From: JBCDBH01 sp039184055
GTDB taxonomy: Bacteria > Acidobacteriota > Thermoanaerobaculia > Multivoradales > J023
Reading direction: 5' to 3'
NCBI GenBank assembly: GCA_039184055.1
Contig: JBCDBH010000057.1
Coordinates: 1-21,335, forward strand
DNA length: 21,335 bases
Shown in pieces: positions 1 through 8,187 of the stretch. The notes beneath the pieces were generated by a model. That model saw only the letters and a list, made by a program, of their open reading frames with translations, made no database searches and had not been told where the DNA came from. Position numbers and translations under genes: made by a program. The stretch's first letter is position 1, and the number at the start of each line of letters is the position of its first letter.

Positions 1-2
1 CG

Positions 3-221
3 ATGACTGAGGCACACCGTCTCGACCTCACTACCGCCGAGCTCGACCTGCTCCACGCCGCGGCTGCCATCTTGGATCGCGCCGTCCCATCATCATCCCC
101 GCTCGACGCTGCGGATGATGCAACTTCGCAGGCGCTCGCGGCGCTCGAAGCTCATTCGGGGCCCATGACGTTGGCTCCAGAGCCTTGGTTTTGGCCGCCG
201 CTTGTTGGCCCCTTCGGATGA
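3..221 (+). CDS. Small hypothetical protein, possibly 5'-truncated by the window edge
   Basis: A 72-residue reading frame starts with ATG two bases after the window edge and ends in TGA. Upstream sequence is missing, so neither the start nor a ribosome binding site can be judged, and the protein may be longer. The translation is Ala- and Leu-rich in its first half, like a short helical segment, and ends in a Pro/Trp-rich tail (EPWFWPPLVGPFG). I see no signal peptide, membrane segment or known motif. Codons in the first half mostly end in G or C, as in the neighbouring real genes, which is the main argument for coding. It converges on the M14 peptidase gene, with 71 bases between the stops. 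No function can be assigned. Confidence 0.4.
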   Translation: MTEAHRLDLTTAELDLLHAAAAILDRAVPSSSPLDAADDATSQALAALEAHSGPMTLAPEPWFWPPLVGPFG

Positions 222-292
222 ATCGGATCTCACCTATGCGCGCGAGCGATCTCCTCCGCGTGTTTCAGAGGTCAGAGCTTGGGGGATCACGG

Positions 293-2125
293 TCACTCTT
301 CCCGAGCGACCGGATAGAGCAGCCAGCGATCATCGAAGAACGGCGTCCGCTCGTAGAAGAAATCCAGGCGCGCGCGGGGGCTGGCGGCGAAGTCGGGATC
401 GTCCTCGAGCTTCTTTTCGAAAAGCGTGCGGAGCTCGGGGTCGGCTTCGAGCATGCGCTCGGCCATAGGCGCCATGACGTACGAGGAGTAGTAGCCGGTC
501 TGCTGGAGCACGGCGTTGAAGAATCCCCATTGAAAGAAGGAATCGGGAGCGCGTGGCTCGAGCAGGAGAACCGCCAGGGTGCCGAGCGGCTGGTCGGTGG
601 GGACGCGGACGGATCCAGCGGCGAAGGTCCAGCGTTTGTTTTCGATGCTGACGTCGGCCGAGACGCGTACGTGACTTTCGAAGACACGTCCCGCGAGCTC
701 GGGATTCTCGAGACGGTACATCTTCACGTCGAGGGTGCGCGGGCTGTCGATCCGTTCCATTTCGATGCCGTGACGCGCCAGTCGGTCGATGACGTCGCGC
801 CAGATCGCCGGCACCCAATAAGCGCGGGGGCGGGTCACGGATTCGACGACCTCTGAGGCTTCGACGATCGGTACGTTTTCGTAGGTCATCGGCTCACCGG
901 TCCAGCGCACGAGCTTGGCGCCGGTGATCTTCGAGGTCACCATCTCGCTTTTGATGCCGCGCAGGGTCATGGTGCGAGTCGGTGGTGTCTCGGGTACCCG
1001 GTGGGCGAGCGGGACCGGGTCGGCCCGTCGGGCGCGATCGGCATCGATCGCTTCGATCAACTCGGCGCCGTGCTCACCGAGGGTGTCGAGCATCGATTCG
1101 AGCAGCACGTAGGTGCCGAGCACCCGTTGCTCGTAGGGTTTGAGGGCGTGGTTTTCGACCAGCAGGGTCGGCAGATGACGCGCGTCGCCCCAGCCATCGC
1201 TGTATCGTGGGGTCGACGACGACCATTCATAGATGCCGTTGGCGGGATCGACTCCGTCGGCGGCGAAGAAGAACGGGCCGGGAATATGACCGGCGGCTTC
1301 GAGCTGACCGGTGACCCGTGGATCGAAGACCGTTTCCAGCCATTGGCGAATCGCCGGTGAATACCGACGTGAGTAGGCCCAGGTGACGTCGTATTGGTGG
1401 TCGACGCCATCGGTGACGTGCAGGTCGACGTAAAGGGCCGGATCCCACTGTTTCAGGGCATCGACCATCATCTGCATCAGAACCGTGTCGACCTTGGCGT
1501 AGTCGCGGTTGAGGTTGAGATTTGCCGGGGTCGGCCGTCGACCCGTTCTGCTCGGGCCGCGTTGATTCATCCGCTCGTAGGGTGAATCGAGCTCGTGCGC
1601 GTCGACGCCGAAGATCGGCACGAAGAGCAGATTCGCCCGGTCGAGCAGCTCGCTCTTGGTGCCCGCGACGGTGAGGTCGCGCAGCAGCATCAGGCCGGCG
1701 TCCTTGCCGTCGATTTCGCCACTGTGAATGCCACTCTGGGCGAACAGCGTCGGCCTGCCGTTGGCGCGCAATGCTTCGGGGGTCTTCACCCCTTCTTTCG
1801 AGACCACCGCCAGCCACAGCTCACGACCTTCGAGACTCGTACCCAGCGAGATGAGCTCGATTTGCGGCGCCGCCGCGGCCAACCGCTTCAGATACGCCAT
1901 CGTGTCGAGGTACGACGGACTGGTATCGAAGTCGGCCAGCTCGGCCGGCGTCACCCATGGATCGTCGTCGGCGACGATCAAGGCGCGACTCTCACCGCTC
2001 CACGGTGGCAGTGGAGGCAGAATCGCGGTGCCGGACGGATCGTCACCGTGCGCCACCGTGGTGAGTCCGAGGCCGAGACTGATGAAAAGGGCGAGCAAAA
2101 GAAGCGAAGAGCGGCGTAGGGTCAA
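293..2125 (-). CDS. Secreted zinc carboxypeptidase, peptidase family M14
   Basis: An exported metallopeptidase expected to remove C-terminal residues from peptides in the periplasm or outside the cell. From the TTG start the product is 610 residues and begins with a clear Sec signal peptide (basic MTLRRSS, a Leu-rich core, then VAHG around residue 27). The M14 zinc site is readable: HSGE supplies His134 and Glu137, and His236 in VDLHVTDG is the third ligand. NLNLNRD (Arg207) matches the substrate-carboxylate arginine region, and Glu324 in LLVENHALKPYE fits the catalytic glutamate. About 270 further residues follow the peptidase domain and I do not recognise them. The start was moved 16 codons inside the longest frame, because a perfect Shine-Dalgarno (AAGGAGG) sits 6 nt before this TTG and the longer form would spoil the signal peptide. 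The gene lies downstream of htpG but behind a terminator, so it is probably transcribed separately. Substrate preference is unknown. Confidence 0.9.
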   Translation of the reverse strand: MTLRRSSLLLLALFISLGLGLTTVAHGDDPSGTAILPPLPPWSGESRALIVADDDPWVTPAELADFDTSPSYLDTMAYLKRLAAAAPQIELISLGTSLEGRELWLAVVSKEGVKTPEALRANGRPTLFAQSGIHSGEIDGKDAGLMLLRDLTVAGTKSELLDRANLLFVPIFGVDAHELDSPYERMNQRGPSRTGRRPTPANLNLNRDYAKVDTVLMQMMVDALKQWDPALYVDLHVTDGVDHQYDVTWAYSRRYSPAIRQWLETVFDPRVTGQLEAAGHIPGPFFFAADGVDPANGIYEWSSSTPRYSDGWGDARHLPTLLVENHALKPYEQRVLGTYVLLESMLDTLGEHGAELIEAIDADRARRADPVPLAHRVPETPPTRTMTLRGIKSEMVTSKITGAKLVRWTGEPMTYENVPIVEASEVVESVTRPRAYWVPAIWRDVIDRLARHGIEMERIDSPRTLDVKMYRLENPELAGRVFESHVRVSADVSIENKRWTFAAGSVRVPTDQPLGTLAVLLLEPRAPDSFFQWGFFNAVLQQTGYYSSYVMAPMAERMLEADPELRTLFEKKLEDDPDFAASPRARLDFFYERTPFFDDRWLLYPVAREE

Positions 2126-2131
2126 AGCAAA

Positions 2132-2138
2132 CCTCCTT
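2132..2138 (-). promoter_or_regulatory. Shine-Dalgarno that fixes the TTG start of the M14 peptidase
   Basis: On the minus strand AAGGAGG is followed by a 6-nt spacer (TTTGCT) and TTG. The spacing is ideal, and the resulting N-terminus is a textbook signal peptide. It supports initiation at position 2125 rather than at the ATG at 2173. Confidence 0.75.
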
Positions 2139-2182
2139 GGGCTGGCGAGTATCGTATGCCACCCGATCGCCAACCGAGGGCC

Positions 2183-2217
2183 AAAAGAGAAACGGGCTCG
2201 GGGGTGACCCGAGCCCG
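2183..2217 (-). terminator. Rho-independent terminator of htpG
   Basis: A perfect 10-bp stem (2193-2202 pairing with 2208-2217) has a 5-nt loop. On the minus strand it is followed by a T-rich run, TTTCTCTTTTGG. It lies 34 nt after the htpG stop codon and before the M14 gene, so it should separate the two transcripts. Confidence 0.85.
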
Positions 2218-2251
2218 CTCACATACGAACGACGGTCCGCCGCGTCTTCGA

Positions 2252-4213
2252 TCAGCCGCCCAACTGCTCGGTCATCAGCTCGGCGACCAGGCGATTGAAG
2301 TTCCCCGGGTCGGGCAACGGTGAGCCTTCGGCGAGCAACGCGTAGCCGTGGAGCAGCTGTGCGTAGCCGGCGAGCTTGGGATCGTCGGCGTTTTGCTCGT
2401 GGCGGGTCCGGAGCTGGGTGGCGATCGGGTGATCGGGGTTGATCTCCAGAATCCGCTTCTGCTTGCCGATCCGCTCGCCACCCTCGGTCTGGCGGAGCAT
2501 GCGCTCGAGCTGCGGGGAGAGATCGAATTCGCTGCCCACCAGACAGGCCGGCGACGAGGTGAGACGGGCCGAGAGACGCGCCTCTTTGATGTGATCGTCG
2601 AGCGAGGTCTGGAGAAAGCCGAGCAGGCTTTCGTAGTCGTCCTTCTTTTCTTTGAGCTCTTCTTTGGCCTTCTCGCGCTCTTCCTCGCTACCGAGCTCGA
2701 TCTCGCCCTTGCCCACCGACTTGAGAGGCTTCTCTTGGTAGGTGTTGAGCGATTGCACCACCATCTCGTCGACCGGATCGTCGAGATAGAGCACCTCGTA
2801 TTCCTTGGCGCGAAACGCCTCGAGATGTGGCGATGCCTCGATCACCCCACGCGATTCGCCGGTGAGGTAGTAGATCGCGTCTTGCTCGTCCTTCATCCGC
2901 TCGACGTAACCGTCGAGGGTGGTCGGCTTCTCTTCGTCGTGCGAGGTGGGGAAGTAGAGCAGCGGCGCGATGCGATCTTTGTTGTCGGCATCGCTCGCCA
3001 CGCCTTCCTTGAGCACCCGGCCGAATTCCTTGAACAGACCGATGAACTTGTCTTCGTCGTCCTTCTTCATCGTGCCGAGGTGATCGAGCACCTTGCGGGT
3101 CAGCCAACGACGCATCTGCGTGATGTGACGGTCGTGCTGGATCATCTCGCGCGACACGTTGAGCGGCAGATCCGACGAGTCGACGACGCCCTTGACGAAG
3201 CGCAGATAGGTCGGCAGCAGCTCCTCGCAGCGATCCATGATCAGGATGCGGCGCACGTAGAGCTGGAGACCGTAGGACTGGTCGCGGTAATAGAGATCGA
3301 ACGGCGCCTTCGACGGCAGGAAGAGAAGTGCCTGGTATTCGATCCGGCCCTCGGCGTGTAGCCGCACGACGTCGAGCGGATCGGTCCAATCGTGCGAGAT
3401 GTGACGATAGAACTCGTTGATCTCCTCGTCGCTCACCTCGCTCGCCGGCCGCGTCCAGATCGGCTTCATCGAGTTGAGGATCACCTCTTCGACCACCGTC
3501 TTGGTCTTGCCCTCGATCGGTGCGCCGCTTTCGTCCCGTTCGGGCTCTTCGCGCGTTTGCTCGGTCTTCACCGCGTAGGGAATGAAATCCGAGTAGCGCT
3601 TGACGATCCGCTGGATGACGAAGAAATCGGTGAAGTTCTCGAGCCCGTGCTCTTCGTCGACCGGCTTGAGGTGCAGGGTCACGGTGGTGCCACGGGCGAA
3701 ACGATGATCGTCGGTGACTTCGTATTCGCCGCCACCTTCCGAATCCCAGCGGGTCGCCACCTCTTCACCTTGACGACGGGTGACCACGGTGACCCTGTCG
3801 GCGACCATGAAGGCGGAGTAGAAGCCGACGCCGAACTGACCGATCAGCGACGCCACCTGCTCGGGGGAGCTGTCGGCCGGTTGTTCTTCGAGCTTCGACA
3901 TCAGCTCGCGGGTGCCCGACTTGGCGATCGTGCCGAGGTTCTCGATCACCTCGTCACGACTCATACCGATGCCGTTGTCGATGATCGACAGCGTATGGGC
4001 ATCGGCGTCGGCTTCGAGCCGGATTTCCAAGACCTCGTCTTTCTCCATCACCTCGGGATGGGTGAGCGCCTCGAAACGCAACCGATCGAGCGCGTCCGAC
4101 GAGTTGGAAATCAGCTCACGGAGAAAGATCTCTTTATTGGAATAGAGGGAGTGAATGACGATATCGAGAAGCTGCCGAGTTTCGGCCTGAAAAGCACGGG
4201 TTTCGGTGCTCAT
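2252..4213 (-). CDS. htpG: Molecular chaperone HtpG (bacterial Hsp90)
   Basis: An ATP-dependent cytosolic Hsp90 chaperone that acts as a homodimer on late folding intermediates. The 653-residue product matches the family throughout. The N-terminal GHKL ATPase domain has FLRELISNSSDALDRLR (catalytic Glu33, Mg-binding Asn37), IDNGIGM at 78-84 and IGQFGVGFYSAF at 124-135. The middle domain carries LPLNVSREMIQ. The C-terminal dimerisation domain ends normally. It is slightly longer than the E. coli protein of about 624 residues, mainly through acidic or charged stretches such as EELKEKKDDYES. The ATG is preceded by GGAGA at good spacing. A sigma-70-like promoter (TTGAGC, 17 nt, TAGGAT) lies about 75-105 bases upstream, and the gene ends at its own terminator, so it is probably monocistronic. 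I see no CIRCE element or clear sigma-32 box. Confidence 0.98.
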   Translation of the reverse strand: MSTETRAFQAETRQLLDIVIHSLYSNKEIFLRELISNSSDALDRLRFEALTHPEVMEKDEVLEIRLEADADAHTLSIIDNGIGMSRDEVIENLGTIAKSGTRELMSKLEEQPADSSPEQVASLIGQFGVGFYSAFMVADRVTVVTRRQGEEVATRWDSEGGGEYEVTDDHRFARGTTVTLHLKPVDEEHGLENFTDFFVIQRIVKRYSDFIPYAVKTEQTREEPERDESGAPIEGKTKTVVEEVILNSMKPIWTRPASEVSDEEINEFYRHISHDWTDPLDVVRLHAEGRIEYQALLFLPSKAPFDLYYRDQSYGLQLYVRRILIMDRCEELLPTYLRFVKGVVDSSDLPLNVSREMIQHDRHITQMRRWLTRKVLDHLGTMKKDDEDKFIGLFKEFGRVLKEGVASDADNKDRIAPLLYFPTSHDEEKPTTLDGYVERMKDEQDAIYYLTGESRGVIEASPHLEAFRAKEYEVLYLDDPVDEMVVQSLNTYQEKPLKSVGKGEIELGSEEEREKAKEELKEKKDDYESLLGFLQTSLDDHIKEARLSARLTSSPACLVGSEFDLSPQLERMLRQTEGGERIGKQKRILEINPDHPIATQLRTRHEQNADDPKLAGYAQLLHGYALLAEGSPLPDPGNFNRLVAELMTEQLGG

Positions 4214-4288
4214 CTTGGTCTCTCCGAACGAGTAATGGTTGGATGGGGACGGGATGGCCGCACGCCACGGCGGTGGGTGCGACCCCGT

Positions 4289-4317
4289 ATCCTAGCGAGA
4301 GTGGCGCAAGCGCTCAA
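4289..4317 (-). promoter_or_regulatory. Predicted sigma-70 promoter of htpG
   Basis: On the minus strand TTGAGC (4317-4312) is followed after exactly 17 nt by TAGGAT (4294-4289). Each hexamer matches the consensus at 4 of 6 positions. The start would be near 4282, giving a leader of about 70 nt. The -35 box lies inside the first hairpin repeat unit at 4301-4323. This was found by eye and not tested. Confidence 0.4.
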
Positions 4318-4350
4318 GCTTGCAACTGTGGCGCAAGCTCTCGAGCTTGC
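4301..4350. repeat. Two tandem hairpin-forming repeat units (REP-like)
   Basis: Two 23-bp units (4301-4323 and 4328-4350) differ at only two positions and repeat with a 27-nt period. Both begin GTGGCGCAAGC and end AGCTTGC. Each is an inverted repeat: GCAAGC/GCTTGC around a 6-nt loop in unit 1, and GCAAGCTC/GAGCTTGC around 2 nt in unit 2. They lie directly after the egtD stop and upstream of htpG, so they could stabilise or end the egtD transcript, although no T-run follows. Confidence 0.7.
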
Positions 4351-4356
4351 GGAGGC

Positions 4357-5340
4357 TCAGGTCGGCCGTGCCAACGACAGGGCGAACAGGCCTTCACCGG
4401 TGTAGAGCTCGGTGAGCTCGAAGGCCGACTTGGCGAACAGACCTTCCAGACGCTCGCGATCGTATTTGGTGCTGATCTCGGTGCGGATTTCTTCGTCGGC
4501 GTCGAGCTCGATAGTCATGTCGAGGGCGCCGATGTGGACCTGCATCGCCCGGCTGGCGACGACCCGCATTTCGATCCAGCGATGCTCACGATCGAAAAAG
4601 GCACGATGCCGGAAGGCGTCGACGTCGAAGTTGGCGTCGAAACGCTCGTTGACGACTTTGAGGATGTTGAGGTTGAAGGCGGCGGTGATGCCCTGGCTGT
4701 CGTTGTAGGCGGCTTCGATCACCGCCGGGTCTTTGATCAGATCGGTGCCGAGAAGAAAGCGATCGCCCAGCGCCATCGCGTCGTGGACTTCGCGCAGCAG
4801 AGCCGGGGCGTCGTGCTCGGGCTCGAGATTGCCGATCGTGCCACCGAGGAAGGCCACCAGACGGGTTTCGTCGGTGTCCGGGAGGGCGTCGAGATGGTGC
4901 ATGAAATCGGCCACCATGCCGTGGATCTCGAGCTTCGGATATTCACGCCGTAGCTCGAGCGCGGTGCGACGCAGAATGCCATCGCTGACGTCCACCGGGA
5001 CGTAACGCCGCAGACTGTCGGCGTCACGCATCGCGTCGAGCAGAATCCGGCTCTTGGTGGCGGCGCCACTGCCCAGCTCGACCAGCTCGCGCGCGCCGCT
5101 GATGCCGACGATCTTCGCGGCTTCGGTGCGCAGCAGGGTGGCTTCGGCGCGGGTCGGGTAGTACTCGGGAAGCTCGGTGATCGCCTCGAAGAGACGCGAG
5201 CCATGGTCGTCATAGAAATAGCGCGAGGGCAGGCTGCGAACCGGGCCGAGCAAGCCCTGTCGGAGCTCGGCGAGAATCGCATCGGTGCCGGCCTCGGCGA
5301 GGTGGACGTCGATCTGGATGTCGGCGGGAATGGTCATCAT
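4357..5340 (-). CDS. egtD: L-histidine N-alpha-methyltransferase EgtD (ergothioneine biosynthesis)
   Basis: EgtD transfers three methyl groups from S-adenosylmethionine to histidine, giving hercynine, the first step to the thiol antioxidant ergothioneine. The 327-residue product is close to the mycobacterial enzyme (about 321). Visible family segments are SRYFYDDHGSRLFEAI and LPEYYPTRAEA, the SAM-binding ELGSG at 88-92, and IGNLEPEHD. The histidine-binding residues I recall from Mycobacterium EgtD (Tyr56, Asn166, Tyr206, Met252, Glu282, Ser284) all have counterparts at a steady offset of 5-6: Tyr61, Asn171, Tyr212, Met258, Glu288, Ser290. Of two adjacent ATG codons (5340 and 5337), the second has the better spacing from GGAG; an upstream TTG at 5385 lacks a ribosome binding site. 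The sulfoxide synthase EgtB is not in the window. The gene diverges from the hydrolase-OsmC gene across about 150 bp. Confidence 0.92.
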   Translation of the reverse strand: MMTIPADIQIDVHLAEAGTDAILAELRQGLLGPVRSLPSRYFYDDHGSRLFEAITELPEYYPTRAEATLLRTEAAKIVGISGARELVELGSGAATKSRILLDAMRDADSLRRYVPVDVSDGILRRTALELRREYPKLEIHGMVADFMHHLDALPDTDETRLVAFLGGTIGNLEPEHDAPALLREVHDAMALGDRFLLGTDLIKDPAVIEAAYNDSQGITAAFNLNILKVVNERFDANFDVDAFRHRAFFDREHRWIEMRVVASRAMQVHIGALDMTIELDADEEIRTEISTKYDRERLEGLFAKSAFELTELYTGEGLFALSLARPT

Positions 5341-5493
5341 GGTCTCCGGCCGACCGAGAAGGACGGCACGCATGGATGGTATCAAGGCGATGAGGCGGCC
5401 GAGACGATGTCCGAGGATCGAACGAAAAGCGCGGTAGGGTTGGCCGTCTGGGCTCGGCTACCACTCCGGCCTTCAACTACGAGGATTTCGACG

Positions 5494-6741
5494 ATGGCAT
5501 CCGAACGTATTCGATTTCCCGGCGCGTTTGGCGATCAGCTCGCCGCGCGTGTGGATCGTCCCGACGGCACCCCACGCGCCTGGGCGCTTTTCGCCCATTG
5601 CTTTACCTGTTCGAAGGATCTCAAGGCGGTCAGCCGTATCTCGCGCGCCCTCAACGAGCGTGGCTTTGGCGTGTTCCGGTTCGATTTCACCGGGCTCGGT
5701 GAGAGCGAGGGTGATTTCGCCGATACCAATTTCTCGTCCAACCTCGACGATCTCTTCGCCGCCATCGCCTGGTTGCGCGAGCACGAAGCCGCGCCCGAGC
5801 TCTTGATCGGTCATAGCCTCGGTGGTGCCGCGGTGCTCACCGTCGCCGGGGAGATCGACGAGGTCAAAGCGGTGGCGACGATCGGCGCGCCGTCCAACAC
5901 CAGCCATATTCGCGACACCTTGCTCGACGCCGCGCCCGAGCTCGATCAGGGCGACGCCGATTCGGCGGAGGTCGAGCTCGCCGGTCGGACCTTTCGCGTC
6001 AAACGCCAATTCATCGAGGATCTGTCACAGGAACGGGTGCTCGACGCGGTCGCCAAGCTCGCCCGTCCGCTGCTGATTTTCCACTCGCCGATCGACGGTG
6101 TGGTGTCGGTGGATCATGCGCGGAAGATCTACGTCGCCGCCAAGCACCCGAAGAGCTACGTGTCGCTCGACGACGCCGATCATCTGCTCTTGCGCAACGC
6201 CGACGACGCGGTTTATCTCGCCGATGTCCTGAGCGCGTGGGCGAGCCGCTATCTCTCGGCGGCGCCCGCCGGCGAGTCGACCGCCACCGAGTCGGCTTCA
6301 GCCGATCCGGTACCTCGTGGCACGGTGCGAGTCGTCGCCGGGCCGGAAGGTCTTCGGCACGAAGTTCGCGCCGGTGCGCACCAATTCTTCGGTGACGAGC
6401 CGACCTCGGTCCCGGGCGGTACCGACACCGGTCCCACGCCGTACGATCTTCTGCTCGCCGCGCTCGGTACCTGCACCACGATGACCCTGCGTCTCTACGC
6501 CAACCGCAAGAAGTGGGATCTCCAAGGTGTCGAGGTCACCCTGCGGCACGGACGTGTGCATGCCGACGATTGCGACGATTGCGAGAAAGACACCGGCCAT
6601 ATCGACGAGATCACCAAAGAGATGGTCTTCCATGGCGATCTCGACGACACGCAACGCGCGCGTCTACTCGATATTTCCACGCGCTGCCCGGTGCACCGGA
6701 CGCTGCTCAACGAGATCAAGATCCGCAGTGAATTGGGATAA
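5494..6741 (+). CDS. Bifunctional alpha/beta hydrolase-OsmC family protein
   Basis: A two-domain fusion of 415 residues. Residues 1-254 are an alpha/beta hydrolase with a readable triad: Ser108 in the nucleophile elbow GHSLGG, Asp201 in SPIDG and His230 in DADH. A flexible Ala/Ser/Thr linker (about 255-275) joins it to an OsmC/Ohr-type domain (276-415). That domain holds the two thiol-peroxidase cysteines, Cys327 in GTCTTM and Cys398 in RCPVH, so it probably reduces organic hydroperoxides. An extra CDDC pair (360-363) sits between them. The fusion is a known architecture; the hydrolase substrate is unknown. The ATG at 5494 was chosen because the hydrolase fold begins there and GAGG lies 9 nt upstream; the longer open frame would overlap egtD. 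With divergent egtD next door, an oxidative-stress role is a reasonable inference. Confidence 0.93.
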   Translation: MASERIRFPGAFGDQLAARVDRPDGTPRAWALFAHCFTCSKDLKAVSRISRALNERGFGVFRFDFTGLGESEGDFADTNFSSNLDDLFAAIAWLREHEAAPELLIGHSLGGAAVLTVAGEIDEVKAVATIGAPSNTSHIRDTLLDAAPELDQGDADSAEVELAGRTFRVKRQFIEDLSQERVLDAVAKLARPLLIFHSPIDGVVSVDHARKIYVAAKHPKSYVSLDDADHLLLRNADDAVYLADVLSAWASRYLSAAPAGESTATESASADPVPRGTVRVVAGPEGLRHEVRAGAHQFFGDEPTSVPGGTDTGPTPYDLLLAALGTCTTMTLRLYANRKKWDLQGVEVTLRHGRVHADDCDDCEKDTGHIDEITKEMVFHGDLDDTQRARLLDISTRCPVHRTLLNEIKIRSELG

Positions 6742-6749
6742 GCGGCTAG

Positions 6750-6771
6750 GGCGGATGGCTCCGCCTATAAT
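6750..6771 (+). promoter_or_regulatory. TATAAT -10 box and small hairpin just before pcnB
   Basis: A consensus TATAAT (6766-6771) lies only 3 nt before the ATG at 6775, directly after a 6-bp hairpin (GGCGGA, TGGC loop, TCCGCC at 6750-6765). No good -35 is present. If the box is used, transcription would start at or within the first codons, giving a leaderless mRNA. This agrees with the lack of a Shine-Dalgarno before pcnB. Confidence 0.4.
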
Positions 6772-6774
6772 GTG

Positions 6775-8115
6775 ATGGTGTACACAGAACAGGCGCTCGA
6801 TCCCGATGATGGGGATGACGATGAAGCGATCGTCATTCCCCGCCCCGAGCATCCGATCTCGCGCAAGCTGATCGACGAGAATGCCCTCAAGGTCCTGTAC
6901 CGGCTCAACAAGGCGGGCTACCGGGCCTATATGGTCGGGGGCAGCGTGCGTGATCTCTTGCTCGAGCGCACGCCCAAAGACTTCGACGTGTCGACCGACG
7001 CCGAGCCGGGGCAGATCCGCCGGCTCTTCCGCAACGCGCGCATCATCGGTCGACGGTTTCGCCTTGCCCACATCCTGTTCAAAGAGGGTGTGGTCGAGGT
7101 CGCCACCTTTCGCCGTCAGCCCGACCCCGACGAGCAGGATCGCGAACCGGGCGATCTGCTGATCACCAGCGACAACAATTGGGGCTCGCCCCGTGAAGAC
7201 GCCTTTCGACGTGATTTCACGGTCAACGCGCTCTTCTACAACATCGACGACTTCAGCGTCATCGACTATGTCGGTGGCATCGCCGATCTGCGCGCCGGTT
7301 TGATCCGGGTGATCGGCGATCCGGACCTGCGCTTCCAGGAAGATCCGGTGCGTATGATGCGCGCCTGTGAATTCGCCGGGCGTCTCGGGTTCACCATCGA
7401 GCCACGCACCCAGCAGGCGATCCAGGACAATCGTGAAGAGATCCTCAAGGCGTCACCCGCCCGTCTCACCGAAGAGCTGCTGCAAATGCTCCGCACCGGG
7501 GCGGCGAGCGTCATCTTGCAGTGGATGCTCGATCTCGGTTTGCTCGAGGTGCTCTTGCCCGAGGTCTTCGCAATTTTCGAGGCCTCACGACGCGGCGCGG
7601 GGGATTTTGGTGCGCTGATCCCCACCCTTGATCGCTGTGCCCGCGAGGGCGACGAGCTCGACGACTCGGTGCTGCTCGCCACGTTGCTTTTTCCCGAGGT
7701 GATGCTGGCGCGTTTCGAGGTCGAGATGGAGGCCGGGGCGTGGATGTCGCCCGATGCGTTCCGCGACGTCTCCGATACGGTTTTCCAGCGTTTCACCGAG
7801 CGTTTTTCGCTCCCCAATCAAAAACGAGGTCTCGCCATGCGCGCCCTCGAAGGCTTTCACCGCATGTGTGGCCAACGTTTCAAGAGCCCGGAGCAACGGC
7901 TGCGTTTCGCCGGTCGCGCCGGCTTCAGCGAGGCGCTCGAGCTCTTCGAGCTGGTTGCCGAGGCCACCGGCCAAGGCGGCGACGTGCTCGCGCGCTGGCG
8001 TCAGGTGGCGGCGCGACGCGGTGACATGCCGCCGGAAGATCTTCCCCGGCCCCGTCGCCCACGTCGTCGTCGGCGTCGCCGTCCACGTCGTCGACCCGGT
8101 GAGGAGGCGACGTGA
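6775..8115 (+). CDS. pcnB: Poly(A) polymerase, PcnB family
   Basis: A template-independent nucleotidyltransferase that adds 3' poly(A) tails to RNA and so promotes decay. The 446-residue product has the class II polymerase-beta fold: VGGSVRD at 54-60, the metal-binding Asp69/Asp71 in PKDFDVST, and RRDFTVNALFYN further on. IIGRRFRLAHILF (90-102) and the lead-in IPRPEHPISRKLIDENALKVLYRLNKAGY closely follow E. coli PcnB and separate it from CCA-adding enzymes, so I prefer poly(A) polymerase. The tail is extremely basic (a run of Arg and Pro before EEAT) and probably binds RNA. Start codons GTG 6772, ATG 6775 and GTG 6778 are adjacent and none has a ribosome binding site; a TATAAT just upstream suggests leaderless translation. 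It lies 33 nt after the OsmC fusion gene and could also be read through from it. Confidence 0.9.
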   Translation: MVYTEQALDPDDGDDDEAIVIPRPEHPISRKLIDENALKVLYRLNKAGYRAYMVGGSVRDLLLERTPKDFDVSTDAEPGQIRRLFRNARIIGRRFRLAHILFKEGVVEVATFRRQPDPDEQDREPGDLLITSDNNWGSPREDAFRRDFTVNALFYNIDDFSVIDYVGGIADLRAGLIRVIGDPDLRFQEDPVRMMRACEFAGRLGFTIEPRTQQAIQDNREEILKASPARLTEELLQMLRTGAASVILQWMLDLGLLEVLLPEVFAIFEASRRGAGDFGALIPTLDRCAREGDELDDSVLLATLLFPEVMLARFEVEMEAGAWMSPDAFRDVSDTVFQRFTERFSLPNQKRGLAMRALEGFHRMCGQRFKSPEQRLRFAGRAGFSEALELFELVAEATGQGGDVLARWRQVAARRGDMPPEDLPRPRRPRRRRRRRPRRRPGEEAT

Positions 8116-8143
8116 ATCTACTGCCCACACGGCGTGCGAACGG

Positions 8144-8149
8144 TATAGT
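8144..8149 (+). promoter_or_regulatory. Possible -10 box of the sdhCAB operon
   Basis: TATAGT, 5 of 6 to consensus, lies 38 nt before the sdhC ATG in the short gap after pcnB. No convincing -35 precedes it. An AGGAGA ribosome binding site (8180-8185) follows at sensible spacing. Weak evidence; the operon could also be read from pcnB. Confidence 0.25.
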
Positions 8150-8187
8150 ACTGGGGTTTCCGCGACCCCTGACCACTCGAGGAGACC

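Noticed and set aside
4214..4356. A CIRCE or sigma-32 heat-shock element before htpG.
   Set aside because: No TTAGCACTC/GAGTGCTAA repeat is present. A CCCCATCC string exists but has no CTTGAA-like box at the right distance.
2348..4405. Two 337-codon plus-strand frames.
   Set aside because: Both are antisense to htpG, which is complete and certain. The translations are rich in residues typical of reversed GC-rich codons.
6775..8115. A CCA-adding tRNA nucleotidyltransferase as an alternative to PcnB.
   Set aside because: The GRRFRLAHILF segment, the ISRKLIDENALKVLYRLNKAGY lead-in and the basic C-terminal tail fit poly(A) polymerase better.
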